From the NCBI RefSeq assembly GCF_024868665.1, contig NC_079901.1:164067-228066 (forward strand): a stretch of DNA of 64,000 nt. Reading direction: 5' to 3'. Positions 39,250 through 50,037 of the stretch are shown here, one piece after another (within the stretch, counting starts at the first letter, position 1; the number at the start of each line of letters is the position of its first letter). This DNA comes from Triplophysa rosa (taxonomy: Eukaryota; Chordata; Actinopteri; Cypriniformes; Nemacheilidae). The notes beneath the pieces are model-generated. The model was not told the origin of the DNA. It was given only the letters and a program-made list of their open reading frames with translations, and made no database searches. The position numbers and the translations under genes were made by a program.

Positions 39250-41086
39250 GAAAGTAATTTGTTTTCCTCAATTTCACTAACATATAAAAAAATCAATGTG
39301 CAAAATTATTGTTCAAATGTTTTATGGTTGTCAGTAATTCAACTTTATATAGTTACCATACCATCTTATGTTTTGTGTATTTCGTGATTCATTACGCGAT
39401 TCAGTCCTTTACAAAAATCTAAATAAAACCATGGTAACCACAAATAACCATGCTGCTTATTTTGAAGGCTATGCCCTGTATGGAGGTCACATTTGTTGGC
39501 CTCATTTGTCATATTGAGGCTATCCGAATTCAGAAAAACAATAATTACGAAACAAAGTACAATTACAATTGATTCCACCTCACCAGGAAAAAGAATTACG
39601 TTTACAACGGTTGCTGCTTCAGTGATCGCGCACGGAATAGGCATTTGCACATTATTTTAAGTCATGCCAATCACAAATACAAACCGTATTAAAGCATCAT
39701 GTACTCGCGTACACTCAAAAGACGATCTTCAGTCAGGGCACTCAGGCGATGCACGCGCACACGGGACACAGCCGCCACTCAAACTGCTTGCAACAAGTGT
39801 CAGATTGAGTTATTTTCGCAATATATTACGCATAAATGTTCAGACACATGTTATAATGCCCGTCTTGGCGCGTATACACGTAAGCACAGTCGGTTGTCTT
39901 CAGATCTGTGTAATAAGTGTTTTTCCTTTATGTCTTAACGCGCAGCCACATCTTTTTTTTATTACTGTGGCGAAAGACTTAAATACAGTAAACTTGGTCA
40001 TACAAATAAGACTCATACATGATTCGAAACTGTGATTGGTCTACTTTTATTTGTGTGTACTCATTATCTACAGAATGTTTTGCTTTTGTAAAACAATGAC
40101 AATATACAGGCTGTGCTTTCAGCCGTCTCTCTCCGCGTGCATCTGTCTGAAACGCGTCATTAAAACAGATTTAAACCTCTGCGAATACTCATACTTACAT
40201 TCCAGAAACGTCCGAGCCACGTCCTCAAATAACGTTGTGAATTAATCCCATGGAGAACGTTGTAGTGACGTGATGTAGGTCTTCAGATAACCTGGACACT
40301 GGTCATTTGATTAATGAATCTGGTCATTTCTATTTATCATATGTTATTGTATGGAAAAATGTATGATCAGAGTCAAATCTGTTATAATGTGAAGACGAAT
40401 GCTATAAATCTGACTTCTGACAGCTATTAAACAGGAGTTTAATTTGATACCACAATTTAAACTGCGTTTCTATTTATTTAGTGCGAGCGTCTGATATGTG
40501 CGCGCACGCGCCATCTAAAGCTTAATGGTCATTTCTTTTTACCTCGCTGCCTGATATTTCTGTAGCGGTTTATTAATATTTTTTATTTACTTTATACCTT
40601 ACATATGTGAGAGTAAACATATATTTTAGTGATTTTCAATCGATTTGGCACGTTTAAATGAATGGACCCTGATGATTGTGAGTGTGACTAAAAAAGCTTT
40701 TGATTGTTGTTTCTAAAAACAGACAACCTGCTAAACTTATGTGGTAGGACAAGAATATAATGTTAAGCCTAAACATAATGTTTATTCATCTCTGTCAATA
40801 AATATCTGCTTTAAATCCTCTATATTGGGTTGCAGTCTTTGATTATTTATGTCATCTATTACAGTATAAATAAAATATCTGATTGTGATGAACAGTGCTG
40901 TGTTGAGTTTTATAATCGTTATACTGTGCTTTATACATATTTGAATAGAGATTTACTCCAATTATGCATAAAATTGAATCTTTAATGCACAGATTAAATC
41001 ACAAATTAATTTAATCCTCCATGTGAGGGATGATAATTGTTTAAAAATGAAAAAAAAACATTTTTTAACAATGTGACTGTTTGGTC
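39250..41086. other. Non-coding stretch
   Basis: No gene is supported. Several short open frames (for example in 39664-40245) lack coding character or motifs. The region is moderately AT-rich. It may be an intron or old intergenic DNA. Confidence 0.45.
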
Positions 41087-41340
41087 GTTAGGACATGCTC
41101 ATCACGTCCCAGAAAAGTTATTTGGTACGTTGCTGCAAAGAATATGGTACGTTCCAGGTATGTCTTCAGGAGGTAATCACCATGTCCCAACAATGTCCAA
41201 TGTTACGTCGTCAGGACGAATATGGGAAATCACAGTTACGTAGCTGGAACGTTATTGTGGAACGTTATTATGGAACATCGTGGCAACGAATATGGTCCGG
41301 TCCAGGTACGTCATCACAACGTAACTGTGTTAGCTGGTAG
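41087..41340. repeat. ACGT-rich degenerate tandem repeat
   Basis: Imperfect units of about 60-70 bp contain TTACGTC/GGTACGTT/GGAACGTTATT and ATGGTCCGGTCCAGGTACGT elements. The repeats share the order GAATATGG-(T/G)ACG-TCCAGGTA. Similar ACGT-rich repeats are known in fish genomes as decayed non-autonomous elements. No coding is seen. Confidence 0.5.
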
Positions 41341-42035
41341 TTCACTGTGCCCTGGCCTACCTGTACATATCCAACCAACCACCCTAGACAAAAAAGCCAT
41401 TACAGAGGCAGCCATCTCTGGTCTGATTATTAATTGCAACAAGTGGCTAACTTGGCATCACAGCTCACGGGATGGACATTGCAGCAGACAGTATAATGAT
41501 GAAAACTTATCTACTAGCTTGCAGTCACTGTAAGGGGTCATGCACAGGAGAGAGGATTTGTGAAGGGTTTGAACAAATATGTGAACGATATAACTCAAAC
41601 ATAATATTGATTATGTAAGGCATGGGAATTTAGATTCCGGTACACAAATCACACCTTTGGCTTTTCAATAACCATGAGAAACTGGTATCAACAGCTATTA
41701 ACTTGTATTAGGGTCTAGAGTGTTAGACCGGAGCAGACAGCGCTGCTCCCTCACCCTTCTCTTACCCCCAAAACAGACCACATTACTTTCCCCTCTCAAA
41801 GTCCTTAATGAAATACAAAATAATGAATCAACACATTACAAAATAAAATACAAACACAAATATTAGAATGTATATCTAACAAAATCTGCGTCACATTAGT
41901 TACCCCGGGGGAAAAGAAACATCCACATTTCAAGCTTGCTACAAGTGTCAGTTTAACTGAGAAATTAATCAACAATTCAATTTCAGAAAGGAAACATTAA
42001 ACCAAAAAAAAACCTATAAGTTTCACAGTTACACA
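41341..42035. other. Non-coding stretch next to gypsy pol
   Basis: No gene is recognised. It lies at the 3' side of the gypsy pol relic and may include remains of its RNase H and integrase that are too diverged to read. Confidence 0.4.
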
Positions 42036-43015
42036 TCAATACGTGTCAGGGTTTAAAACATGACTGGCATAGGCTACTACATTTTCAACTCCTTGCTGTT
42101 TCTGTGTGAGGACAGAGACAATTTCTTGGTGAGAGGCATCGGTAAAGAGAATAAAAGGCATATTGAAATCAGGGTAGGTGAGAATGGGAGAGGAGGATAT
42201 AACACAACAAAAATATTGAAATGTCTCCACACATTGTTCTGTCCATACGAATTTGCTGTGTTTTTGCATCAATGTGTGTAAAGGGGCTGCCTTTTCAGCA
42301 AAACCTCTGACAAAGCGGCGATAGTACGAGCAAAGGCCTACGAAAGCCCGAAGTGTAGTTGGATGAGGCCAATTCAAGACTTCGACATGCCCTAAGAAAA
42401 GCACAGACTTTGAAAAGTTGGCATTTTGAGGATGGAGTTTGAGACCTGCCTGATGCAGTCTGCTAAACACTTCAGTGAGGTCAAAAATGTGATCATCAAA
42501 TGTCTTACTAAAAACAATTATATCATCAAGATATACCAAAGTCTTAGACCAATGGAGGCCACGGAGGACAAGCTCCATTAAGCGCTGGAATGTTGGAGGT
42601 GCGTTAGTAAGTCCCATTGGCATAAACTTAAAATGATATAAGGAATCGACTGTGGTAAAGGCTGTTTTCTAATTACTACCATCATCCATTTGGATTTGCC
42701 AGTAGCCAAATGGAAAACCGTGGAGTTTACTTCCCATTTCAGTAGCACATGTAACTGAGGCAGGGACAGAAAAAACTCTGTCAAAGGGGGAACTGCCACC
42801 TGTGAGAGCAGGGACACATTACAGCAAAAAGGCAATGCTTGAGAGAAAGTAAGAAAAGGAAGCTTGTCATTCTTAAACATCAAAACACCAGACACTGTAT
42901 CAAGTAAAGCACCATGAGTTTTGAAAAAGTCCCAACCAAGAATGACATCCTGTCTAGAGTCTCAGCAAATTGGAGTTTTAGCCTCCTTCACAGATGTTCT
43001 ATTGGACTAGGGTCT
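42036..43015 (-). pseudogene. Ty3/gypsy pol fragment: protease end, RT, RNase H start
   Basis: The minus strand begins near 43010 with a protease/spacer segment (VILGWDFFKTHGAL, SGVLMFKNDKLPFL). It then jumps, near 42720, to WLLANPNG / GYWQIQMDDGS-type RT sequence, so the RT fingers are deleted. The 195-codon frame 42623-42036 reads MPMGLTNAPPTFQRLMELVL, LVYLDDIIVFSKTFDDH with the catalytic YLDD, LRAFVGLCSYYRRFVRGFAE, and the RNase H start ILFTDASHQEIV. The gypsy RT would copy element RNA. There is no integrase or paired LTR, so this is a dead fragment. Confidence 0.85.
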
Positions 43016-43047
43016 AGAGACTGGCTAGGACATTTAATGTGCTTCTC

Positions 43048-43399
43048 TGTCATGGCTCTGCTTCATTTAGTCATGTTTTTCTTGGTCCTGTAGCAGAGCA
43101 ATGACAAAGCCTTTGGTTATGTGTGGAGGGAAACATATTATTGTCCTTTTGACAATAATATACGTTCTCTCCAGTGTCTCGTCATTGGCCCCGCCCCTCT
43201 CGTCTCATGTATTGCTCTCCTTCCATGTCTAATGTTTCCCACCTGCCCTCGCTCGTTATCCCTTGTTTGTGTTCCCTATTTAATGCCCTCTTGTTTCATT
43301 GTCTTGTTGCTCGTTCATTCTGTCACGGCTGGCGTGGAAAGAACCCAATAGCAGGCAGGCGGTGGTGAAGGGGTTAACACAAAATACTTTAATAATAAA
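43048..43399. mobile_element. LTR scraps, family II: head (+) joined to an inverted tail (-)
   Basis: 43048-43318 is the first 270 bp of a family II LTR on the plus strand (TGTCATGGCTCTGC..., including the TTGTCCTTTTGACAATAA hairpin). It is truncated and joined at about 43319 to TGTCACGGCTGGCGTGGAAA, the end of a related LTR in the opposite orientation (GAACCCAATAGCAGGCAGGC, GGGGTTAACAC). A head-to-tail inversion or two overlapping insertions would explain it. A 23-bp direct repeat AACCTCAGCATTGC follows at 43405 and 43428. Confidence 0.6.
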
Positions 43400-44657
43400 C
43401 AAAAACCTCAGCATTGCTAAAAAATTAACCTCAGCATTGCCCCTTTAATCCATATCCTTGCTTTATGGTATATTAGCAGTAGGGAACAACTGCCTACACC
43501 AAAGAGTCCTTCTAAAGTAAATACATAAACTGACTGTTAACAGGCTAACAAACACGCCCCCCAGATCAACATCAGAAATACAATTCATACACCAAGACAA
43601 CTGTATGAAATACAAAACCACACCAAGCATAGAAAAACACTTACATAGATTGAGCTTGAAACAAGAAAAGGTTTCTCAATCTGGACTCTATATGTTTGTA
43701 GGTAGCATGTGAACAGACCATGCTTCTTCCTAACAAAGCCATCACTTCCTCTACTCCTTTACTCGCTTATAAACTAGAGAAGATAGCACTGTAGAGCCCC
43801 CAGAGGATGGTAATGGAACTACAGCCTACTAAAATCCACAGTAACCAGGGCTGTGAACTGTTACAACAGGCAGACAGATGTAAAGAGTGACTACTAGCAT
43901 TGATTTAATGAAAAAGACACCATAAAAGGGCACTTCAGAGTGTAAGGGCAAAAAGGCATGTGCTCTGCACAGATTGAGCCCTATCTGTGCACGTGCCTGC
44001 TCATTTGATTGATGTGAAGTGTAGCGGTTTTAGCTGCATGTTAAAATAATGATGAGCTAAGCTCACCAAATATGGTTCTCCACCAGATCTATCAAGATAT
44101 CATCCATGAAATTAGTTATTTAAAACATCAATTTCAGTCAAGGAATTAGTTTAGCTCAAAGGAAAATATGTATAATAATCGTGATCAAATATACATATTT
44201 TACGGTCTCTGATTAGTAATATGAAGCATAACAATACTTGTATGCATTCGTCCAGTGAATGCATCAATGATATTATATACATGACATTATCTCATGGCCA
44301 TAAGTAACGTGGAGTGAGAAGAGAGAGTGAGAAGAGAGAGAGAGAGAGCATGGCAGCGATTTCTGAACACCAATAAAAATCATCTTTAACAAAGAGGTAC
44401 AAACTTAGCGCAGCTATTCTATATATAGAAGCGGATACTTGTGAGCTCTGTGCTGGACCAATATCCGTATGCACGTGTAGAGATGGAATTGTTCAAAGGG
44501 TTTCAGAATGCAGTCCAGCTGGAATCTTCCAGGCCTCGTGACCAGCCGCGTGGCTCATAAAGGTGTGCGAGGCAGCAGAAGTCTATTGTTCCGTCTTCCC
44601 CCCCCCAGTGGGGGAAAAGGCATTCTCCGAAGAGACGCCACGAACCAGTTTCTGGTG
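43400..44657. other. Unassigned stretch left of the ERV
   Basis: No gene is supported. A GA-rich microsatellite occupies 44317-44348. The segment 44480-44657 (for example TCTTCCCCCCCCAGTGGGGG) has LTR-like composition but no partner was found. It ends at the ERV target site AGGG. Confidence 0.45.
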
Positions 44658-44661
44658 AGGG

Positions 44662-45035
44662 TGTTGTGATTATTTTTGCTGTGAAGAATCACTCTCAAAG
44701 CTGTGAGTTCCATTGCCAAAGGAAGACTTTAATATCAAAGATACAAAGCCAAGTTGCCTGCACAAACTCTGAACAACTCTGGTTGGGGGAAAACCTTTAT
44801 AATGGTTCTCACACACACACATACACACCTAAGTTATTGGGGGTTACCAGTATAACTTGAAACAGATGCCTGACCTCAGCATTCCTATCTGGGGAGGGGG
44901 GTTAATAACAAGGACTCTGGTATTTATGACTAGAGATGAACTAACAAAGACCAGACCTTATGTAGAGATAAACTTATAATAGTAAAATAACGGGTACATG
45001 ATTCCTTTAGATTTTGGTCAATAAAATCTTCAACA
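44662..45035 (-). repeat. ERV 3' LTR
   Basis: 374 bp. It matches the 5' LTR at 60452-60831 with scattered substitutions and small indels (for example the ACACACAC stretch and GCACAAACT versus GAACAACT), so the two have diverged since integration. On the minus strand it reads TGTTGAAGATTTTATTGACC at the start; ATTTTATTGACC and the CTTTGTATC region are shared. Confidence 0.85.
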
Positions 45036-45052
45036 TTTACCCCTTTGAGATG
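45036..45052 (-). other. ERV polypurine tract
   Basis: Read on the minus strand: CATCTCAAAGGGGTAAA directly before the TGTTG of the 3' LTR. The AAAGGGG run is the expected primer for plus-strand DNA synthesis. Confidence 0.6.
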
Positions 45053-45504
45053 GTCATGTCTCATTTGACTGATTTCATTCAGAGAATTGCTTCATACCTC
45101 AGTTTTCTTAATTATAACCATCTAATGACTAAATAGTCAAAATTTATCATTACCAATAACCATTTATGTAACATTTCTCTGAAGTGTATCATAACCAAAC
45201 CTCTTTCTCCACCATTGACTAGAAGAATGTAAAAGATCCTGATAACAACAAAAGATTATAGTTAAGAATAAACTTGTTCAAAGCAAGTGCGTGCAATTGG
45301 TCCTGCGCTTGCCTGTGGTTATCACAGTTATGTAGAATATACAGTACATACAATAAAATAAAAGAAGAGTAAAAACAAAATAAATGAAATGAGAGTAAAT
45401 ATAAACAAAAAATAAGAGTTAGAATGAATACTAAGTAATATGAAGATAAAATATTGTAAAAATAAAATATACATAATTTGAAAACAAATAAAATATGCAT
45501 TGTT

Positions 45505-46652
45505 GTCAAGGATTCACAGGAGAAGAACCCAAGTGTAGGCAGCAATGTGATGGGAACACTAAGATTTTAATAATAACAAAACATACACAAAACAGAAACA
45601 CCCACAATGGGGAAAACGAACTAAAAATGAACTCCAAACAAAAGACTTCCCACATGGGGGTAAAAAAACAAAAGAGACAGGATACTTTAAGTACAAAAAC
45701 TAAGACACGACTTGATACTTAATAACATCCAGACAAGGGGCAAGGTAATCCACAAGGCAGGGTAACAGGAACACAAGCAAGGAACAGAAACAAGACAGCA
45801 TAGCATACAACCACAAAAGCACAGGGTACAGGAACACAGTACAACGGACGAGCAACAAGACAATGAAACATGAGGACTATTTAAAGGGAATACAAACTGT
45901 CATGATTCTCGGTGAGACACGGTGACAAGGAACAGAGGACCCAAGTGCAGACAGGAGGTAAGGGGTTAAACAGACTTTTAATAAATAATTAACAAAACAA
46001 AGACCCACGTGGGGGTAAAATAACAGACTATATGTAACATGACATATGACAAGAACATGGACTACTTACCCTAAACTAAACTAGAGACAACATTTGAATT
46101 AAATACAAAAACTAGACTACACTTAACAGGACAAGAACTCACCCACATGAAACATGACACAGTACAATGAACCAGCCCAAGACAAGAGACACAAGGTTAA
46201 TACATAGGGAGACAAATCAAGAGGGGACAGGGGCGGGTCATGAACTAATTAACAACTAATAATGAGATGAAAGGGCGGGAACAGAGACGCGACACCGGAG
46301 AGTGGAAGGCCAACAGGGCCAAAACACCTCTCTCCACATGAAACAAGAGATTCTGTCACGATTCTGCCACTAGGTCAAGAAAAGCAAGACAAGATGGGGC
46401 AGAACCATGACAACAAACGAGGGATAATAACACAGGGCAGGTGAGGGTAATGAAACAGCAGGGAAGCAATACAGGAAACGAGAGGGGCGGGGCCAATGAC
46501 AGGACACGAGAAAACACATTGAGTGTCAAAAAGATAAACACCCCATGGCTTTCTCACACTAAACCAAAGGCTTTGTCACGACTCTGCCACAGGACCAAGA
46601 AAACCATGACAAGATAAGGAGTAAGAGACAAGATAAGATAAGAGTCGTGACA
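45505..46652 (-). mobile_element. LTR (family II related) nested in the ERV, itself split
   Basis: On the minus strand it starts TGTCACGACTCTTATC (46652) and ends ATCCTTGACA (45505). It is flanked by a perfect 5-bp duplication ATTGT (45500-45504, 46653-46657). It is interrupted by another LTR at 45899-46412. It shares the GGACCAAGAAAA, GGGTTCTTCTCC and AAAACAAAAG blocks of family II. Confidence 0.8.
45899..46412 (-). mobile_element. Solo LTR nested in LTR nested in ERV
   Basis: 514 bp bounded by TGTCATG (45899) and CCATGACA (46412), with ACAAAC on both sides (45893-45898, 46413-46418). The outer LTR reads through when it is removed. It carries GGGGTTAAACAGACTTTTAATAA and the AGGACCCAAGTGCAGACAGG end of the family. 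Confidence 0.75.
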
Positions 46653-46869
46653 ATTGTAAACAAAATATGCATTATATGAAAACAAAACAAAATATGCATA
46701 ATGTGAAGATTACTTTACTAATTCAAGTGTTAAGCATTCATTCCAAACATTCATTGGAGGTATTTGAAAGTTCATCTGCCCTTTACAACTTCAATACTGT
46801 TTTGTAAAGCAAATCTTGATAACATTCTTATTGTGTCAGATTTATTTTCTCGTCATCATAATACCTTAA

Positions 46870-47830
46870 CATTTACATTTGTTTAACAGTGGCTTTGATA
46901 ATTAGGGATTTTAATAAAGGTTATGCACAGCAAAATAATAATCCTCCAATGCCCATTGTCACTCCCAAAAGTATTCCTAATTTGGCTAACCATGCTCCCC
47001 ATGATCCTAACTTTAAATTAAACCAATCCCATAGTTTTTCCTCGTTTCCAGCATTAGTTGCTATTTCTACTTGTAATTCTTTGAGGTTGGTTATGGCTTA
47101 AGTCTAACATCTAATTAAGGACTAGTCTATTTTGCCATGTCATTTTACTGGTTGCATTTATTTGTTCTCCTAAATAAATTAAAGCTTCAATGGTATAATT
47201 AATTAATCTTTGTTGATTGTAGTATATATAATTTATCCATTCTGTATTTTTATTTTGTGAAATCCAAATAAAAATGGATTCAAAACCTGATTTAACTTCA
47301 TCCCGTGCTTTGAACTGATCTGGTATACCTCTGGGCTGACCTATGGAGTCTATATATACTTTAGGATCTGGTATATAACTTCTACCTCTGTGCTTAGTTA
47401 TTGTTAAGTTTTTCCACTGAGGATTCTGAATTCCATTCTATTATATTGATTTCTTCTATTAATCGTACTCTAGTACACTTTCCTCTCCATCCGAGGGGTA
47501 AGGAAGGTAAAAGTTTCCTTTTTCCGTAAATCCAATATGTTATAGTTTGATTCTTATACAGGTCTGTTTCGGGTAATGATATAGTTTGATTTTCACAAGT
47601 TTCAGCTGGACTTATTTTTTCTCCTTTTCTCATTCCTGATGCCCGAGGGGGTGGAGCTCTAATAGAAGCCCCAACATTCCATGTAACATTATATTTAAAT
47701 TTCAAATAACACTACATTTTCCTTTTCTGTCCCATATTGATAACCCTTGTGGATTTGACAAAGCGCTCATGTTCTTGGTTATTTTTTACTACAATTAGTT
47801 CTCATCTGTGGTCTATAGTTGAAGAAATGC
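46870..47830 (-). pseudogene. ERV env (SU end and transmembrane subunit), broken
   Basis: The minus frame 47705-47394 carries a surface-subunit end rich in N-x-S/T glycosylation sites (NVT, NQT twice). In the next frame, near 47330-47120, it reads into a transmembrane-subunit ectodomain (ESIFIWISQNKNTEWINYIY, NATSKMTWQNRLVL) with the heptad-like region preceding the usual immunosuppressive/CKS-type segment. A hydrophobic stretch near 46890-46980 would be the membrane anchor. Stops and shifts occur near 47398 and 47105. It resembles gamma/epsilon-like env of fish ERVs. Function would have been membrane fusion at entry; the copy is defunct. Confidence 0.7.
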
Positions 47831-48129
47831 TTCAGTCTAGACTTGCTTAAGAAGCCTCAACATTCAGATGGATAATATGGTCTTATTTATTTTCCCAATT
47901 TGGCAAAAGTCTCTGTTGAATTTAGAGCAATTTTCATAATTGAATGGATTTGGAACTATTATTAATTGGTTTACATGTGATTTAGTTCAAAATAGTCTTT
48001 CTTTTTTAGCTCTGTTGTTGTATATGTTGCCATTCATACTATGGGTTACTTTGTGTTGTTTCCCACAAAATGTTCAGTTCAGTATTTTGTTCATACGTAA
48101 TGCTATCTTCCTCAATATTAATTAAGGGA

Positions 48130-48790
48130 GGTGGAGTGATGGTGTGGCTGAGAGGTCTGTGTTATGGGCGGCGGTGGTGTTGACTGTAGCTTGATCTTGC
48201 AGCAAGTATATGATGATCAAGCATGTTCTCCTTGTTTTGTTCGGTTCCTTGTGCCACACTTAGCACCTCATTGCTTTGCCTTTTGATATTCTTATCCATC
48301 TATTCCAAGTTGGTTTTCTCCTGTTCTTGTTTTTTCTTTGGGAACTTTTGTGGTTAAATGATGCCAGGTGTTGCTTCCTTTTACTTGGATTGCCATAGGA
48401 GTAGCTGTCACTACTTTGAAGCTTCCGCTCTCCTGGATTCGTTACACTTCCTGTTGGTACTTCCTTAAGTACATGTGATCCCCTGGGACAATTGGACATG
48501 TGGTCTCAGTCTCCACACACGTCTCCTCACAAGTCTCCTTTCTCTTTTCCTGCACAAACAAAGCTTTATAGATTGCAATTAGTTTCCTCATATATGATCT
48601 CAATTCCATTTGTAACTGTTCTAATGGGAGTCATTTGTATGGGCCTCTGCTGCATGGCACCGGCATAAGTCGACCTGTAAGCATTTCATGTGGTGTTAAA
48701 TGCGTGTTTCTGTTAGTTTGCATGCAATAGCTCATTAGTGCAAGAGGTAAAGAGTTTAGTATTTTCACATATCTTATTGAGCTTGGCCTT
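48130..48790 (-). pseudogene. ERV integrase C-terminal part, broken
   Basis: The minus strand near 48700-48640 reads HLTPHEMLTGRLMPVP, the loop at the end of the retroviral integrase core. PLEQLQMELRSYMRKLIAIY and, after CPIVPGDHMYL, a basic C-terminal domain follow (frame 48499-48260). The catalytic core with the D,D-35-E residues is absent; the frame is lost above 48790, where non-viral sequence with an L2 fragment begins. It lies just 5' of env, as expected for pol. Confidence 0.7.
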
Positions 48791-48889
48791 GATGATACCA
48801 TTGGTTGCTTTAATTACAGGGAAAATTGAGTGTTACAATAATTGTTTATTTCAATTAGTACTCCTGTTTTTATAAGACCTTTAATAGTG

Positions 48890-49430
48890 TATAATTCGCA
48901 CTCCATTCTTTCATCTCTGCAATATCTCCAGACTTTGCCTTTCCTTGCCTAACACAATCATGCCCTCGTCACTTCCCCTTATGACTACTGTTACCTCATT
49001 GGTATCAAAATGAATCTCTTCATCGCCTCCAATCCATTCAAAACTCAGCAGCTTGGATTATCATCTGAATCAATTTAACAGATCATATCACAGTCCTACC
49101 CATACAGCTCCACTGGCTTTCTGTTCTTCACCAGATCAACTACAAAATTCATAAGTCATCCTTCAAAGCCCTTCATTATTTAACTCCCTTTCACCTTTCA
49201 CACCTACACCTCTCCACATATACTTTGTTCCTTCACGGCTGGACTTTTTCTATACCATAATTCAAATCTAGCACCATGGGGGCCAGAGCCCTCAGATGCT
49301 CTGCCCCACGTCCCTGGCATTCTCTCCCTCTACACATTCATCAACTGGATTCTCTCTTTCAATTCGAATCACAATTAAATACATATCTGTTCAGGTTGAC
49401 ATACCCTACATAATTAAATTTTGACTATGT
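48890..49430 (+). pseudogene. L2-like LINE 3' fragment nested in the ERV
   Basis: The plus strand reads, with shifts, IQNSAAWIII, TDHITVLPIQLHWLSVLHQI, NYKIHKSSFKALHYLTPFHL, then STMGARALRCSAPRPWHSLP, the C-terminal tail of an L2-like ORF2. It is more decayed than the copies at 3823 and 6053. The insertion replaced or displaced ERV pol. Confidence 0.65.
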
Positions 49431-50037
49431 CAACTTTATTTTTGAAAATAAGTTTTTATTTGTTTTACTTCTTGTTTTTGCCTATTATTTCATTGTCTTA
49501 TTGATAAATTGTTAGACTTGTATTAATAGTTTTATTGATACTTCACTGTGGATCATGTGTTGATATAAATTATATTAGCTTCTTTTGGGTTATCATCACT
49601 TCCTGGAGAGTTCCTAACAATAAATTTCCACACAAAATGTTGATGTAGTTTCAGCAGAATGAAAATAAATGGGTTTACTGTTGGCTCCCATTGGCTTTTT
49701 GCAGCTTTTTTCTTCATCAGTTCTAGATCTGTCGTTCCTCAATTTTTCCCTACATATAAGGATATACAGTATGTGGTACAGAATTTGCTATGCTGAACCA
49801 TTTGTTTATACATTCATTCTCAGTTATTTTATAGCTTGTTTACCTAGTGTGATTTGAATTTCTCAGGGGGTCATCTATCATTGTACAGTGGAATTCTGAT
49901 TTCGGTAATTGTGCTGAGTTTCAATGAATTTACCCCATTTATCAACTGCTTGTCTTACATCATTGTCTATCTGTCCTATCCTGTACACGTTTGCTTTTCG
50001 CACAGTGATCATCAGTTGAGTTTCCTTTGTCTATGTC
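49431..50037. other. Unassigned stretch within the ERV
   Basis: No gene is recognised. It lies where ERV pol would be expected, but no RT motif was found on the minus strand. Confidence 0.4.

Noticed and set aside
39366..40245. Several 60-120 codon ORFs as host exons
   Set aside because: No splice-site pairs, no motif and no coding-like composition; typical chance frames.
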